This document shows, in pieces, positions 1-7,359 of a stretch of 64,000 nucleotides of DNA. The stretch spans positions 35,944-99,943 of the forward strand of contig CAVURD010000006.1 of NCBI GenBank assembly GCA_963743785.1, in the 5' to 3' direction. The notes under the pieces are model-generated. The model had not been told where the DNA came from, made no database searches, and saw only the letters and a list, made by a program, of their open reading frames with translations. The position numbers and the translations under genes are program-made. The first letter of the stretch is position 1, and each line of letters starts with the position of its first letter. The stretch comes from Bog-473 sp963743785. GTDB taxonomy: Bacteria; Actinomycetota; Acidimicrobiia; Acidimicrobiales; RAAP-2.

Positions 1-27
1 GCGGGGAGGAAAGGCTTCGTCCTTCAT
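1..27 (-). CDS. start of an unidentified gene, cut by the window edge
   Basis: An ATG on the minus strand at 27 overlaps the TGA stop of the alcohol dehydrogenase (ATGA) and is preceded by a GGAGG about 8 bases upstream, so a translationally coupled gene very probably starts here. Only nine codons (MKDEAFPPR) are visible and give no function. Confidence 0.45.
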
Positions 28-1043
28 GCGGAAACCTCCGGTCGTACCAGGACCTTGCGGGGGATCTCGCCGCGCGCGAGGCGCTCCATCGCCGACATGA
101 CGCCATCGAGCGGGATGTCGTCGGGCTCGATCAGGAACTCGAGGGGCAGCAACCCGCTGTCGAGCAGGCCAACCGCGGGACCGAATCCTTCGGCGTTGTA
201 GTTGTAGGCCCCGACGATCTCGAGCTCGAAAATGATCATGCGGTTCTGATTCACCCGCGGTGGCTCAAACCCGGTACCGACGATCACCAACGAGCCGGCA
301 TAGTCCAACTGGTTGAGGGCCCTTTCGGTGGCACTGGCCTGGCCCGAGCATTCAAAGGCAACCGCATAGGGTTCGGTGACGGTAGCTCCCATCGGCGGAT
401 CCACGAAGGCGTCGGGTGTCAGGGTCCTGGTGGCCCCGACGGCCAGGGCCTGCTCCCGCCGGATGAGCGAGGGCTCGCTCACCGTGATGTCCGTCACGCC
501 CTGCGTGCGCAAGACGGCGACGATGAGCAGCCCTACCGGACCTCCACCGGTGACCAGGACTCGATCGTCGGGTCCGACGTCGCCCGCCCGCACCGCATGC
601 AACGCGATCGCCGTCGGCTCGGCCAGCGCGGCTGCTCTGATGGAGAGTGAATCGGGGATCAGCAGGACGTTGTCCACCGCCACGGTCTTGTAACGGCAGA
701 ATGCGCCTCGAGAGTCGAGGAAGTTGCCCGGTGGACGGCGCAGGCACACCGAAGGCCGTCCGCGCCGGCAGGGCCGGCACCTGCCGCACCCCGGAGATGG
801 GTCTCCCACGACACGTTGACCAGGCGTCCAGGCTGACCCGGATGGGCCCGACACCACGACGCCCGACCATTCGTGGCCGAGGATCGAGCCCGGCTTGGCG
901 TAATTTTCCAACACCATGTGGAGGTCTGACCCGCAGATCCCGCATTCGGCAATCTCTACCAGCACTTCTCCGGGACCCGGGGCGGGAATCGCGACGTGCT
1001 CGACGGCGATCTTTCCTTCACCGACATAGACGGCCGCGGGCAT
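24..1043 (-). CDS. zinc-dependent medium-chain alcohol dehydrogenase
   Basis: Cytosolic NAD(P)-dependent dehydrogenase of the MDR family, which oxidises alcohols or polyols to carbonyls; the substrate cannot be read from sequence. An N-terminal GroES-like domain carries the catalytic zinc signature (CGICGSD, then GHEW), followed by a four-cysteine structural zinc loop (CGRCRPCRRGRPSVC). The Rossmann domain begins with VLVTGGGPVGLL near residue 165. About 339 residues is normal length. The ATG at 1043 fits the family N-terminus; a GTG at 1058 would add five residues. It lies 10-25 bases after the esterase gene, on the same strand, and overlaps the next gene by ATGA, so these genes are probably co-transcribed. 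Confidence 0.85.
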   Translation of the reverse strand: MPAAVYVGEGKIAVEHVAIPAPGPGEVLVEIAECGICGSDLHMVLENYAKPGSILGHEWSGVVVSGPSGSAWTPGQRVVGDPSPGCGRCRPCRRGRPSVCLRRPPGNFLDSRGAFCRYKTVAVDNVLLIPDSLSIRAAALAEPTAIALHAVRAGDVGPDDRVLVTGGGPVGLLIVAVLRTQGVTDITVSEPSLIRREQALAVGATRTLTPDAFVDPPMGATVTEPYAVAFECSGQASATERALNQLDYAGSLVIVGTGFEPPRVNQNRMIIFELEIVGAYNYNAEGFGPAVGLLDSGLLPLEFLIEPDDIPLDGVMSAMERLARGEIPRKVLVRPEVSA

Positions 1044-1067
1044 GAGTTCCGAGGGCACTTCAGGTGC

Positions 1068-2177
1068 CTACTTCGGGAGCTCGTACTGTTTGAAGAAATT
1101 CCACATGGTCTCGTTGGCGTCGACCAGGACGATGCCCCGGCCCACGCCCTGCAGGATCCATGTGTTCATCGGCCCGGTATTGAGTGGGCTGCCGGGCCAC
1201 ACGTGACCGGATCCGGTGAACCGCTCGAGCTCGACCTCGGCTCCGTCCTTGCAGGGGGCATAGGTGACCAGTGTGGCTGATTCGCCGGCCGATACCGAAC
1301 CAGCAGCGCCGACAACGGGCGCGGCGGTGTGGGGCGTGGTTGAGCACCCGTCGTTCCTGACCCACTGGTTGATCCCGTCCTGGGCGGATAACACCAGCTT
1401 GGGGTTCTTGTTCGGCGTCCCATTGAACGGGACGATCGGGTCACTCGTGCTGGCGAATTCCAGGGCCGGCACCACTCGGGATGGATGGATGGTCGGGATC
1501 TCGATCGGACCTTCGACTGAGGAGACGGCGGCGATGTGGCCAGCGGCCCGGGCGGCCATGGCATTGGCCATCATCCCGCCGCTGGAAATGCCGGTGATGT
1601 AGACCCGCCGCAAATTGACCGGCGTCCGTTGCGCCACGGCCGCGATGACGTTGGTCAGGAATCCCACATCATTGATGTTCCTGGCTGCCGGGAGCGCGCA
1701 ACAGACTCCGGCGTTCCATCCGTATTGCGCCTGCTTGGCGACCGGGTCGGGAGTCAGCACCTTGGAAACTCGGGTGCCGTCGGGATAGACGGCGAGGTAC
1801 CCGTTCTGGTCGGCGTTGGCGTCCATCTGCGTCTGGAGCTCCTCCAGCTGTCCGTTCTGCGTGTCGCCGTGCAGGTTGATCACCATGGGGAGAGGCTTGC
1901 CGGTTGTGGCCGCCGGTGGGACATGGATTCGGTAGGCCCGCGTCAGCCCGTCGAACTTCAGGGAGAAGAGGTAGGAACTGCTCATCGGCGCCAACCTGGG
2001 CGCTGGGCCTCTCGTGGTCGTGGTCGTGGTGGTTGTGTTGGCCGACGCCGCGGTTCCCCAGGTGGCCGGCGACACGCACAGCGCCGCCAACCCGACCAAC
2101 CCGGCTAACCCGACCAGCCCGGCCAACCCGACCAGCCCGGGGAATGCGCGGGCTGGCGCCCGGTGGGGAACTGCCAT
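1068..2177 (-). CDS. secreted PHB depolymerase-family esterase (LpqC-like)
   Basis: Predicted extracellular alpha/beta hydrolase of the polyhydroxybutyrate depolymerase/feruloyl esterase group, which cleaves ester bonds in polymers or plant phenolic esters. The first 45 residues form a signal peptide whose hydrophobic core is a GLVGLA hexapeptide repeat, followed by a run of eight threonines, probably a linker. The catalytic domain shows an HGD element near the oxyanion hole, the nucleophile in GISSGG, an acid in STSDPIVPF and a histidine in GSGHVWPG. The length (369) suits the family plus a leader. The repeat-encoded leader is unusual. Ester specificity cannot be told. Confidence 0.8.
   Translation of the reverse strand: MAVPHRAPARAFPGLVGLAGLVGLAGLVGLAALCVSPATWGTAASANTTTTTTTTRGPAPRLAPMSSSYLFSLKFDGLTRAYRIHVPPAATTGKPLPMVINLHGDTQNGQLEELQTQMDANADQNGYLAVYPDGTRVSKVLTPDPVAKQAQYGWNAGVCCALPAARNINDVGFLTNVIAAVAQRTPVNLRRVYITGISSGGMMANAMAARAAGHIAAVSSVEGPIEIPTIHPSRVVPALEFASTSDPIVPFNGTPNKNPKLVLSAQDGINQWVRNDGCSTTPHTAAPVVGAAGSVSAGESATLVTYAPCKDGAEVELERFTGSGHVWPGSPLNTGPMNTWILQGVGRGIVLVDANETMWNFFKQYELPK
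2089..2142. repeat. three tandem 18-bp units in the esterase signal-peptide region
   Basis: Three near-identical 18-base units, each starting AACCCGACC, run head to tail and encode the GLVGLA repeat of the esterase leader on the minus strand. Units differ at only a few positions. Slippage here would add or remove six residues without shifting the frame. Confidence 0.85.
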
Positions 2178-2259
2178 GGTCGGATCTCCGTTCCTGCGGC
2201 ACGGCGCAACGGACCGAAAGTGTGCGATAGATCGCGACAGGGGGCAACCGGAAGTTTCT

Positions 2260-2661
2260 CTAGGCTACTGACCAGGTGTTATGTAGGCCGCTTGCCATTG
2301 GTGCCCTGTTCAGTCGCCGCAGATCCGTGGGATTTGTCGGGGGATGGCAAGAGGGAGCGAAGCCCTTGCTCTTCAGGGTCTGCTTCTGACTCGCGTCCCT
2401 CGTCAAGGAATGAGGAGCCGGTACGAAGTCGCCCTGGCGAAGGAAGGCCGCAACCTCTTCCAGGCCTCGGCAAAACCCGTCAGTGAACTCGATACCCCCC
2501 ATGTCCAGCTTGCGGGCACGATCCGTCCAGACAATGAGTCGCCGAGCAATCTCAAGGTGGTTGATGTAGATGGCGGGGTGTGAGAGCAGGGCGTCGGTTG
2601 CCTTCTCCTCCCGATAGTCCATCTCGCTTGTATCGAAGTCGAGTATTTCGGGTGTAGGCAT
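2260..2661 (-). CDS. hypothetical protein, 133 residues
   Basis: Not recognised. The start at 2661 is chosen because AAGGAG lies six bases upstream; an open frame continues further upstream but has no such site. The N-terminal half is acidic and probably helical, with a hydrophobic and aromatic stretch (HLEIARRLIVWTDRARKLD); the C-terminal 50 residues are basic, proline-rich and of low order. It stands alone between the esterase promoter region and a gap of about 250 bases. A frameshift near the C-terminus cannot be excluded, because the tail composition differs from the front. Confidence 0.5.
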   Translation of the reverse strand: MPTPEILDFDTSEMDYREEKATDALLSHPAIYINHLEIARRLIVWTDRARKLDMGGIEFTDGFCRGLEEVAAFLRQGDFVPAPHSLTRDASQKQTLKSKGFAPSCHPPTNPTDLRRLNRAPMASGLHNTWSVA

Positions 2662-2916
2662 TCTACTCCTTCGGTTGGCGTAAGCCGACGGTAGACCAGG
2701 GGTGTGCCATCTCGGTCCCCACAGAATCAGCCCCTGTGCCCCGGAAACGTCCGGGCGGACGTCCCACGGTTCACGCGGACAGGACGGGGACAGAGGCTGC
2801 TTATCATCCGCCCCGGCGGGTTCACCTTGGCCCTCGGGGCGGCCACCCAAGATGCATCCCTCTAGGCCACTTCGTGGAGTCGGGGTGGACCCGCCACCTA
2901 TTGGCTACCCTCGGCC
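2662..2916. other. non-coding gap between the 2661 gene and the small ORF at 2917
   Basis: Divergent intergenic space. Apart from the AAGGAG next to 2661 no regulatory element, hairpin or convincing coding frame was recognised. Confidence 0.4.
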
Positions 2917-3063
2917 ATGACCCAATTCGCGATCTACGGCGGCGTCGATCACCGCAATACGGTCGGCACCGCCCTGGGGCTCTTCGCTCGGGAGGGTCGC
3001 TGCTGGCGCATGGCGTGGAATGCCGGGCAGCAAACCGGTCGACCATATACCCTGAAGCTCTGA
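2917..3063 (+). CDS. short protein, member of a locally duplicated family
   Basis: A 48-codon open frame from ATG 2917 to TGA 3061-3063. It would be doubtful alone, but its middle (LGLFAREGRCWRMAW) matches the broken gene at 3558-3738 (PGLFAQEGRCWRFVY), and the flanks match too (IYGGVDHRN against IYDGTDDNR). That supports a real, possibly C-terminally truncated, coding family. Function unknown. The conserved tryptophan/cysteine core suggests a small compact fold. Confidence 0.45.
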   Translation: MTQFAIYGGVDHRNTVGTALGLFAREGRCWRMAWNAGQQTGRPYTLKL

Positions 3064-3087
3064 CTCGAACGAGCGATGGGGAACTAA

Positions 3088-3504
3088 ATGGGCTTAGTTG
3101 GCGTTGTCGACCGACTCGGCGTGGGGTCGCCAAGTAGCAAGGCGGCGGCGCTTTTCGGATTCGATGACGCACTCGTGATCGTCCCGCTTGGCATTGCAGT
3201 GCGGCCTGGATTTCGCGTAAGCAAGAAGACTCAAACTGCGCTGACCGACGTGTCTGGGGCGGTTGATCTCATGCCCGAACAGGTTAAGGCGAAGTGGGAC
3301 GATTCGGTGGTGCTGTCAATGTCCGACGTTCAGAGTGCTGAACTGCGCAAAAGCGTGCAAGGTGGCCTCTTCGGCGTTCGCCGTCTGCACATCAACGGTA
3401 CCGAAGGTGAAGCGGGGGTTCTACTCGTTCACCCCAGCGTCAAGGATTCCTTGGTTAGTTTGCTCACTTCCCTGCTCGGAGACCGTTTCAACGACCGCAC
3501 TTGA
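3088..3504 (+). CDS. hypothetical protein, 138 residues
   Basis: Not recognised. A GGGGAA lies a few bases before ATG 3088. The protein has alternating hydrophobic and polar stretches with no signal peptide or membrane segment, and could be a small alpha/beta cytosolic domain. The central part (VVLSMSDVQSAELRKS, then FGVRRLHI) resembles the strand pattern of bacterial PH-like domains, but this is only an impression. It lies between two members of the FAxEGRCWR small-protein family. Confidence 0.55.
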   Translation: MGLVGVVDRLGVGSPSSKAAALFGFDDALVIVPLGIAVRPGFRVSKKTQTALTDVSGAVDLMPEQVKAKWDDSVVLSMSDVQSAELRKSVQGGLFGVRRLHINGTEGEAGVLLVHPSVKDSLVSLLTSLLGDRFNDRT

Positions 3505-3557
3505 TTCCTTCCCCGCGAGCATTGTCGCAAATGACAACGAGTAACTACCGTCGGGCC

Positions 3558-3830
3558 GTGGAGACGTACCGGATCTACGACGGCACGGACGACAACAGAA
3601 GTCGGCAAGGTGGCTCCCGGCCTCTTCGCTCAGGAGGGCCGCTGCTGGCGGTTCGTCTATAAGAACCCAGTCGGCCACGGGACACACTGCATCCAGCCGG
3701 TCGAGTGGGTCGGGCGGTGGAAATTCCTCAAGGGCTAGACGAAGGTCTGGAGATGCGAGCGGCACGCCGACGAGCTGCCGTGGGCTAGGCGGATACCGGT
3801 TCGCCCGGACGCGAGTGGCCCGGATGCCCG
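3558..3830 (+). pseudogene. frameshifted and nonsense-mutated member of the FAxEGRCWR family
   Basis: Reading begins at GTG 3558 (VETYRIYDGTDDNR), shifts frame near 3600 and continues as VGKVAPGLFAQEGRCWRF to a TAG at 3736-3738. Beyond that TAG the same frame stays open and reads VWRCERHADELPWAR, which matches the fragment at 4712-4774 (CDRHADELLWAT). The likeliest history is a longer gene that took one indel and one nonsense change. The function of the intact family is unknown; the cysteine and histidine positions could bind metal. Confidence 0.55.
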
Positions 3831-3831
3831 C

Positions 3832-4227
3832 CTAGGCGCAGTTCAAACTCGAGGCAGCGGGCGTGGCATGGCGAGCGCCCTGATTGGTCACGGTAATGGT
3901 GCCCTGTAAAGTCGTCTGACCGCCCTTAGGCAGGGGCTGGTGCGCCGTCAGGACTGCTTCGCCCGTGTAGGCCCCGCCAGGAGACCTGACGTTGACGGTG
4001 CAGGCCGGTGTACCGGAATCGGAGCCCGTGTTGGTGACCTGAACGCTCACGCTCACCTCGGCGGCGTTGGTCGGCTGCATGTTGGCAATCGAAGCGCGGT
4101 AGCTGACGTTGGTCCCGCCGTTGACCGCTATTAGAACTACCACGATGACGACGATCAAAATAACGACGATGAGCAAAGCGAGTAACCCTCGGCCTTTACG
4201 CCTTCGGGTTGGGACAACTACTGCCAT
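3832..4227 (-). CDS. membrane-anchored protein with an extracytoplasmic beta-sandwich-like domain
   Basis: A basic N-terminus (RRRKGRG) is followed by one strong transmembrane helix at about residues 14-34, then a 95-residue domain rich in Thr, Val and Asn with the pattern of a small Ig-like or FxLYD-type domain (VSVSVQVTNTGSDSG and TTLQGTITVTNQG). A disulfide is possible between the cysteine in PACTVNV and the C-terminal NCA. GGGAGG precedes the ATG. Topology is probably N-in with the domain outside. Role unknown. Confidence 0.6.
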   Translation of the reverse strand: MAVVVPTRRRKGRGLLALLIVVILIVVIVVVLIAVNGGTNVSYRASIANMQPTNAAEVSVSVQVTNTGSDSGTPACTVNVRSPGGAYTGEAVLTAHQPLPKGGQTTLQGTITVTNQGARHATPAASSLNCA

Positions 4228-4306
4228 TGTAAAACCTCCCGCTCAAAAATTCTCCGGTACCAGTCCGCTCGGCGCGTGAAACAACATGTCGCTGATGAAC
4301 AACATG

Positions 4307-4462
4307 TCAGTAATAGTGCCTTCGTCCGCCGATTTCCCGACCAGCCATGCCAAGGAGCATGAGGACGAGGCCGATGACGGCAAGCAGGATGCCCAATGAC
4401 CAAAGGATTGGTATTCCTGTGATGAAGCCAATCAGCATTAAGACAAGGCCGAGAACGATCAT
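4307..4462 (-). CDS. small DUF6131-type membrane protein
   Basis: A 51-residue protein made almost entirely of two transmembrane helices (MIVLGLVLMLIGFITGI and GILLAVIGLVLMLLGM) with a GGRRHYY tail, the pattern of the actinobacterial DUF6131 family. ATG 4462 is preferred over upstream starts because AAAGGAG lies nine bases before it. These mini-proteins often sit among stress genes, as here; molecular function is not known. Confidence 0.7.
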   Translation of the reverse strand: MIVLGLVLMLIGFITGIPILWSLGILLAVIGLVLMLLGMAGREIGGRRHYY

Positions 4463-4543
4463 TTGGGTGAACTCCTTTGTGAGTTGGCGTATCTCTACCC
4501 ACAAGGTTCGAGCGCAAACTCGACGTTGCCGACTTCGTGCGCG

Positions 4544-4706
4544 TGTTACAGGCGCTGACTTTCGGGTAGTAATGGAGCATCAGGAGGTACAAGGAGATGG
4601 TCCTCACGAGCCGGACCCTGCAACCTGATTGCCGGAAACCGGGCAGCCGACACGGCCCGGTTTTCGGCGCGTGAACGCGACGTGCACCGCGGAAATGGTT
4701 CGATGG
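4544..4706 (+). ncRNA. repeated leader-like element, copy A (candidate structured RNA or leader peptide)
   Basis: Shares long stretches with copy B at 8574-8706, including TCACGAGCC, GCAACCTGA and a downstream hairpin. Here the stem pairs 4631-4644 with 4655-4668 (14 pairs, one G-U) over a 10-base loop. The element starts with strong ribosome-binding-like sequences (AGGAGG, AAGGAG). A 25-codon frame runs from ATG 4597 to TGA 4672-4674 through the hairpin, so it could instead encode a leader peptide. In both copies a short ATGGC-starting frame follows within about 45 bases of the hairpin. No known riboswitch class was recognised. Confidence 0.45.
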
Positions 4707-4711
4707 GGACG

Positions 4712-4774
4712 ATGGCGTGTGACCGGCACGCCGACGAGCTGCTGTGGGCGACGCGCACCCTCTTGAAGCCGTAA
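4712..4774 (+). pseudogene. 20-codon fragment of the CxRHADEL family
   Basis: ATG 4712 opens a frame encoding CDRHADELLWATRTLLKP and then stops. It matches the end of the broken gene at 3558-3830 (CERHADELPWAR), including the nucleotide run CGGCACGCCGACGAGCTG. It sits just after repeated element A, in the same place that the 8732 gene follows element B. Probably a truncated remnant. Confidence 0.4.
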
Positions 4775-4891
4775 TTTTGGGGCGATATTCTCATTCCAGC
4801 CGGACCGCCAGGCTCGTTCGGACCATCGCTGCCCTAGATCCCGGTGGCTCTGGCCAACTTGACTCGTTGGAGAATTGATTGGGGGCAGAAA

Positions 4892-5275
4892 ATGGCCTTC
4901 GGCGTTTCTGATGATGAGTTCGGGGTCGAAATCACCTACCTTGCCGACGGTGCGGCGGAAGTAGCGCTGAGGGGCGAACTGGACCTTGCCACGGCCCCTA
5001 TTCTCCAGGAGCATTTATCTGAGTTGGTCGTCTCCCAGGGTTGGATCGACATTACCCTCGACATCGCCGAGCTGCGGTTTCTGGATTCGATCGGGCTCTC
5101 CGTGCTCATCATGACCCAGAAGCGCGTCGAGGAAATGGGCGGTTCGCTGGTTGTGCGTTATCCGACCAAGGCGGCGCTGGCCCTCTTCAAAACCACCGGA
5201 CTGACGGCGAGGCTCATGGGCACAGGCCGCGCTCACGAGCTCATCCGGATCGAGGGCGACCAGCCGGCTCCATGA
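4892..5275 (+). CDS. STAS-domain anti-sigma factor antagonist
   Basis: A single STAS domain of about 127 residues, the fold of SpoIIAA/RsbV. Such proteins bind and inactivate an anti-sigma kinase when unphosphorylated, freeing a stress sigma factor. The strand-helix pattern starts with AEVALRGELDLATAPIL and includes the phosphorylation-loop region LRFLDSIGLSVLIM, where the serine after aspartate matches the usual site. ATG 4892 follows GGGGGC by a few bases; a GTG at 4844 would add 16 residues. It lies near a SpoIIE-like gene (5503-6564), consistent with a partner-switching module, but no anti-sigma kinase gene is seen beside it. Confidence 0.8.
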   Translation: MAFGVSDDEFGVEITYLADGAAEVALRGELDLATAPILQEHLSELVVSQGWIDITLDIAELRFLDSIGLSVLIMTQKRVEEMGGSLVVRYPTKAALALFKTTGLTARLMGTGRAHELIRIEGDQPAP

Positions 5276-5502
5276 TCTGAGCTTCCTGGTCCGCACATAG
5301 CCCTAGCGCCGACCCCGGGTCAGGGTTGGCTTCGCACGCCTGCATCTCTTCGTGGTCGTCGTCGTACACGTCGGCCCAGCAGCCTGTGTAGTCAGACCAG
5401 CCGTCGACCATTCGCGCTTGGCCCGGTGGCACTAGATCACCAGTCGCCGAGGACGCACACGTCGAGGGGGCACTCTCCCTTGATCTTCACGGACGCTTCC
5501 CT

Positions 5503-6564
5503 TCAACGTTTACCACGCGATCCCACGGTGTGCCGCATGCCCGCACGGGCTTTCCGGAACGAGGGCGTCGAGGATGTCGTTGCCCTCGCCTTGGTCAAAC
5601 ACCATGGCCTAACGCTATCCATTCGCACCGATTGAAACTCGGAGCGAGGGGTATGAGTTTCTGCGCCGGGCACCCAGTAACGCCCGGTTCGCCAGAAGCC
5701 GAGCCGGGGTAGGAGGCTCGGCCTTCTGGCGCGCGACCTACAGTCCCATCTTTCTGAGCACTCGCTGGTTGATCCCAGGCTGTAGTGATCAGAATTCGCA
5801 ATTTTCGCCGTGGGTGCGCGTTCTGCGTCGCATTGGATGGCGGTTTGGCCGGCTAAGGGGTGGGGTGCAATAGCTCGCAGTCTCACAGGGCTCCCCTCGG
5901 TGCGCTCGAAGTGCACGACTACCGCGGCTCCATTCGGCCACAGGGGCGCTCGACACAAGCGACCACAGAGCTCAAGTGCGGTTGGCTCCTCTTCGAGGTG
6001 TCCCAGTTCAACTTCTAGGATCTGGTCGACCGAAGACAAAAATTGCTGACCCCACCAGAGGCCATGAGCCGCAAGGATCAGGGTAGCCCCTTCGGTAAGG
6101 GTGAATGTGGCGGACAGCGCTGCTCGATGGTCTTGTTGGACGAGGGGTACTGGCTTGAGTCGGTCGCCATCTACGACGAGCGCCGAGACGCCTGCGCCGG
6201 TTGTACCAATCTGCACCCGCTTTGTCTCGGGGTCGATGATGGCATACATGGTGTCGGCAGTGTGCGCCACTGACTCCGCCATTTCGGACAGAGCATCTCC
6301 GGCCAGTGCTGTGGCCCACATGGTCTCGCGAAGCTCTCGTCGAGCCGCCGAGCAACCAGGAAGTGGACCGAAGCACCCGACCCCAGCCAGGAGCCGACCC
6401 CCTGCAATCGGAGATAGTTCATACCAACTGGTCAATGACTCTGAATTTGGTGCTGGTCCGGCCGCGGCCGCCACCAAACCCAGGCAGCGCACCTGTACAT
6501 CGCATCCCTTGGCGGGGGATTCGAATTCAGGTTCACCTGTACCGTGCCGAAAAATGGTTGTCAT
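5503..6564 (-). CDS. degenerate SpoIIE/PP2C-type protein with a read-through tail
   Basis: The first 250 residues follow the SpoIIE phosphatase core: ALAGDALSEMAESVAH, MYAIIDPETKRVQIGTTGAG and TEGATLILAAHGL match the known strand order. The metal-binding aspartate normally in a VGDVMGHG-like motif is replaced (AGVGCFGPLPGCSA), so catalysis is doubtful and it may be a regulatory pseudo-enzyme. The last 100 residues are arginine- and serine-rich, unlike the family, and are encoded across a perfect-looking terminator hairpin (5690-5731). The original stop was probably lost by an indel; a TGA in another frame lies near 5785. GAGGTGA precedes the ATG. Confidence 0.55.
   Translation of the reverse strand: MTTIFRHGTGEPEFESPAKGCDVQVRCLGLVAAAAGPAPNSESLTSWYELSPIAGGRLLAGVGCFGPLPGCSAARRELRETMWATALAGDALSEMAESVAHTADTMYAIIDPETKRVQIGTTGAGVSALVVDGDRLKPVPLVQQDHRAALSATFTLTEGATLILAAHGLWWGQQFLSSVDQILEVELGHLEEEPTALELCGRLCRAPLWPNGAAVVVHFERTEGSPVRLRAIAPHPLAGQTAIQCDAERAPTAKIANSDHYSLGSTSECSERWDCRSRARRPSLLPRLGFWRTGRYWVPGAETHTPRSEFQSVRMDSVRPWCLTKARATTSSTPSFRKARAGMRHTVGSRGKR
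5690..5731 (-). terminator. stem-loop inside the 3' end of the SpoIIE-like frame
   Basis: CGCCAGAAGCCGAGCC at 5690-5705 pairs with 5715-5731 (one bulged C) over a nine-base loop. Its position just after the end of the recognisable domain suggests the original terminator of this gene, now read through. Confidence 0.5.
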
Positions 6565-6608
6565 GACTCACCTCGATTCGAATAGACGCGAACGAAGCTT
6601 CGGGCGCG

Positions 6609-6649
6609 GCCCCGGGCGGACGGGAATCGACCTGGTGTCCGCCCGGGGC
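6609..6649 (-). terminator. GC-rich stem-loop after hsp20
   Basis: A perfect 13-base inverted repeat (GCCCCGGGCGGAC at 6609-6621 against 6637-6649) with a 15-base loop lies just downstream of the Hsp20 stop and upstream of the SpoIIE-like start, both on the minus strand. No T-run follows, which is common for GC-rich terminators. Confidence 0.6.
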
Positions 6650-6702
6650 AAATCAATGAGTGGGTTGGCTACGCGGCCGCCAGACGATCCGCGGCAAGGC
6701 AC

Positions 6703-7140
6703 TCAGGCCGATACCAACTCGCTCTCTGCACTCCCGCTCACCTGGATACGACGAGGCTTGGCGTGGGGAGCCACGGGGATAACCAATGTGAGGACGCCCG
6801 CTTGATACTGCGCCTCGATGTTCTCGGTATCGAGATTGTTTCCGAGGAACACCTGTCGGATGAAGGTCCCATACTGGCGCTCCGAGATGATCGTCTCGAT
6901 CTCATCGGATTGAGGCGGAGGTACGCGCTCGGCCTTGATCGTGAGAACGTTGTCCTCAACGGTCAGATCGACTAATTCGGCGGACACACCAGGTAAATCG
7001 AGGCGAATCAAGAAGGAGTCTCCCTTGCGGAAGGCGTCCATTGGCATGGTCATCTGGCGGGATCCGCCAGGCCCAGAACCTGCCAACTGTTGGAAGAGCC
7101 GATCTACATCTCGAAACGGATCCGAACGAACGAGAGCCAT
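6703..7140 (-). CDS. Hsp20 small heat-shock protein
   Basis: ATP-independent holdase that binds unfolding proteins. The 145-residue protein has a short N-arm, an alpha-crystallin domain from about residue 30 to 130 (FLIRLDLPGVSAELVDLTV, then ERQYGTFIRQVFLG) and the closing GVLTLVIP, which carries the A-x-x-x-G-V-L family signature. The C-terminal extension is rich in Ser and Glu. AAAGGAGGAA precedes the ATG. A CIRCE operator 72 bases upstream of the start indicates HrcA repression, so it should be heat-induced. A terminator follows. Confidence 0.93.
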   Translation of the reverse strand: MALVRSDPFRDVDRLFQQLAGSGPGGSRQMTMPMDAFRKGDSFLIRLDLPGVSAELVDLTVEDNVLTIKAERVPPPQSDEIETIISERQYGTFIRQVFLGNNLDTENIEAQYQAGVLTLVIPVAPHAKPRRIQVSGSAESELVSA

Positions 7141-7211
7141 CTTGGATTCCTCCTTTACGTCTTAAAGCACCACTCCTTTTTACGGGCACCTTGCGGTGCC
7201 AAGAGGAATTA

Positions 7212-7238
7212 TTAGCACTCTCGACTCGAGAGTGCTAG
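7212..7238. promoter_or_regulatory. CIRCE operator (HrcA-binding)
   Basis: TTAGCACTC at 7212-7220, nine bases, then GAGTGCTAG at 7230-7238. This is the CIRCE inverted repeat with correct arm sequence and 9-base spacing; one arm ends in G instead of A. It lies upstream of hsp20 and implies HrcA control. No hrcA gene is in the window. Confidence 0.92.
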
Positions 7239-7359
7239 CCCCTTTGACCAGATTTTCAACCCATCCCACCGACCCGCTGGCGGTAGTTGGTCGGGCCTTT
7301 GCTGGCGGCCTGGACGTACCCGAGGTCGCGGCTCGCTTCGGAGGGACTTACGGCGAGCA

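Noticed and set aside
4544..4706. Assignment of the repeated element to a SAM, SAH, cobalamin, c-di-AMP, ZTP or fluoride riboswitch
   Set aside because: Short similarities (such as GGAC-CCTGCAACC) do not extend to the known consensus cores.
5241..5432. 63-codon minus-strand frame (WSDYTGCWADVYDDDHEEMQ)
   Set aside because: Its composition looks protein-like, but it overlaps the STAS 3' end and has no ribosome-binding site before either possible start, so it was left out.
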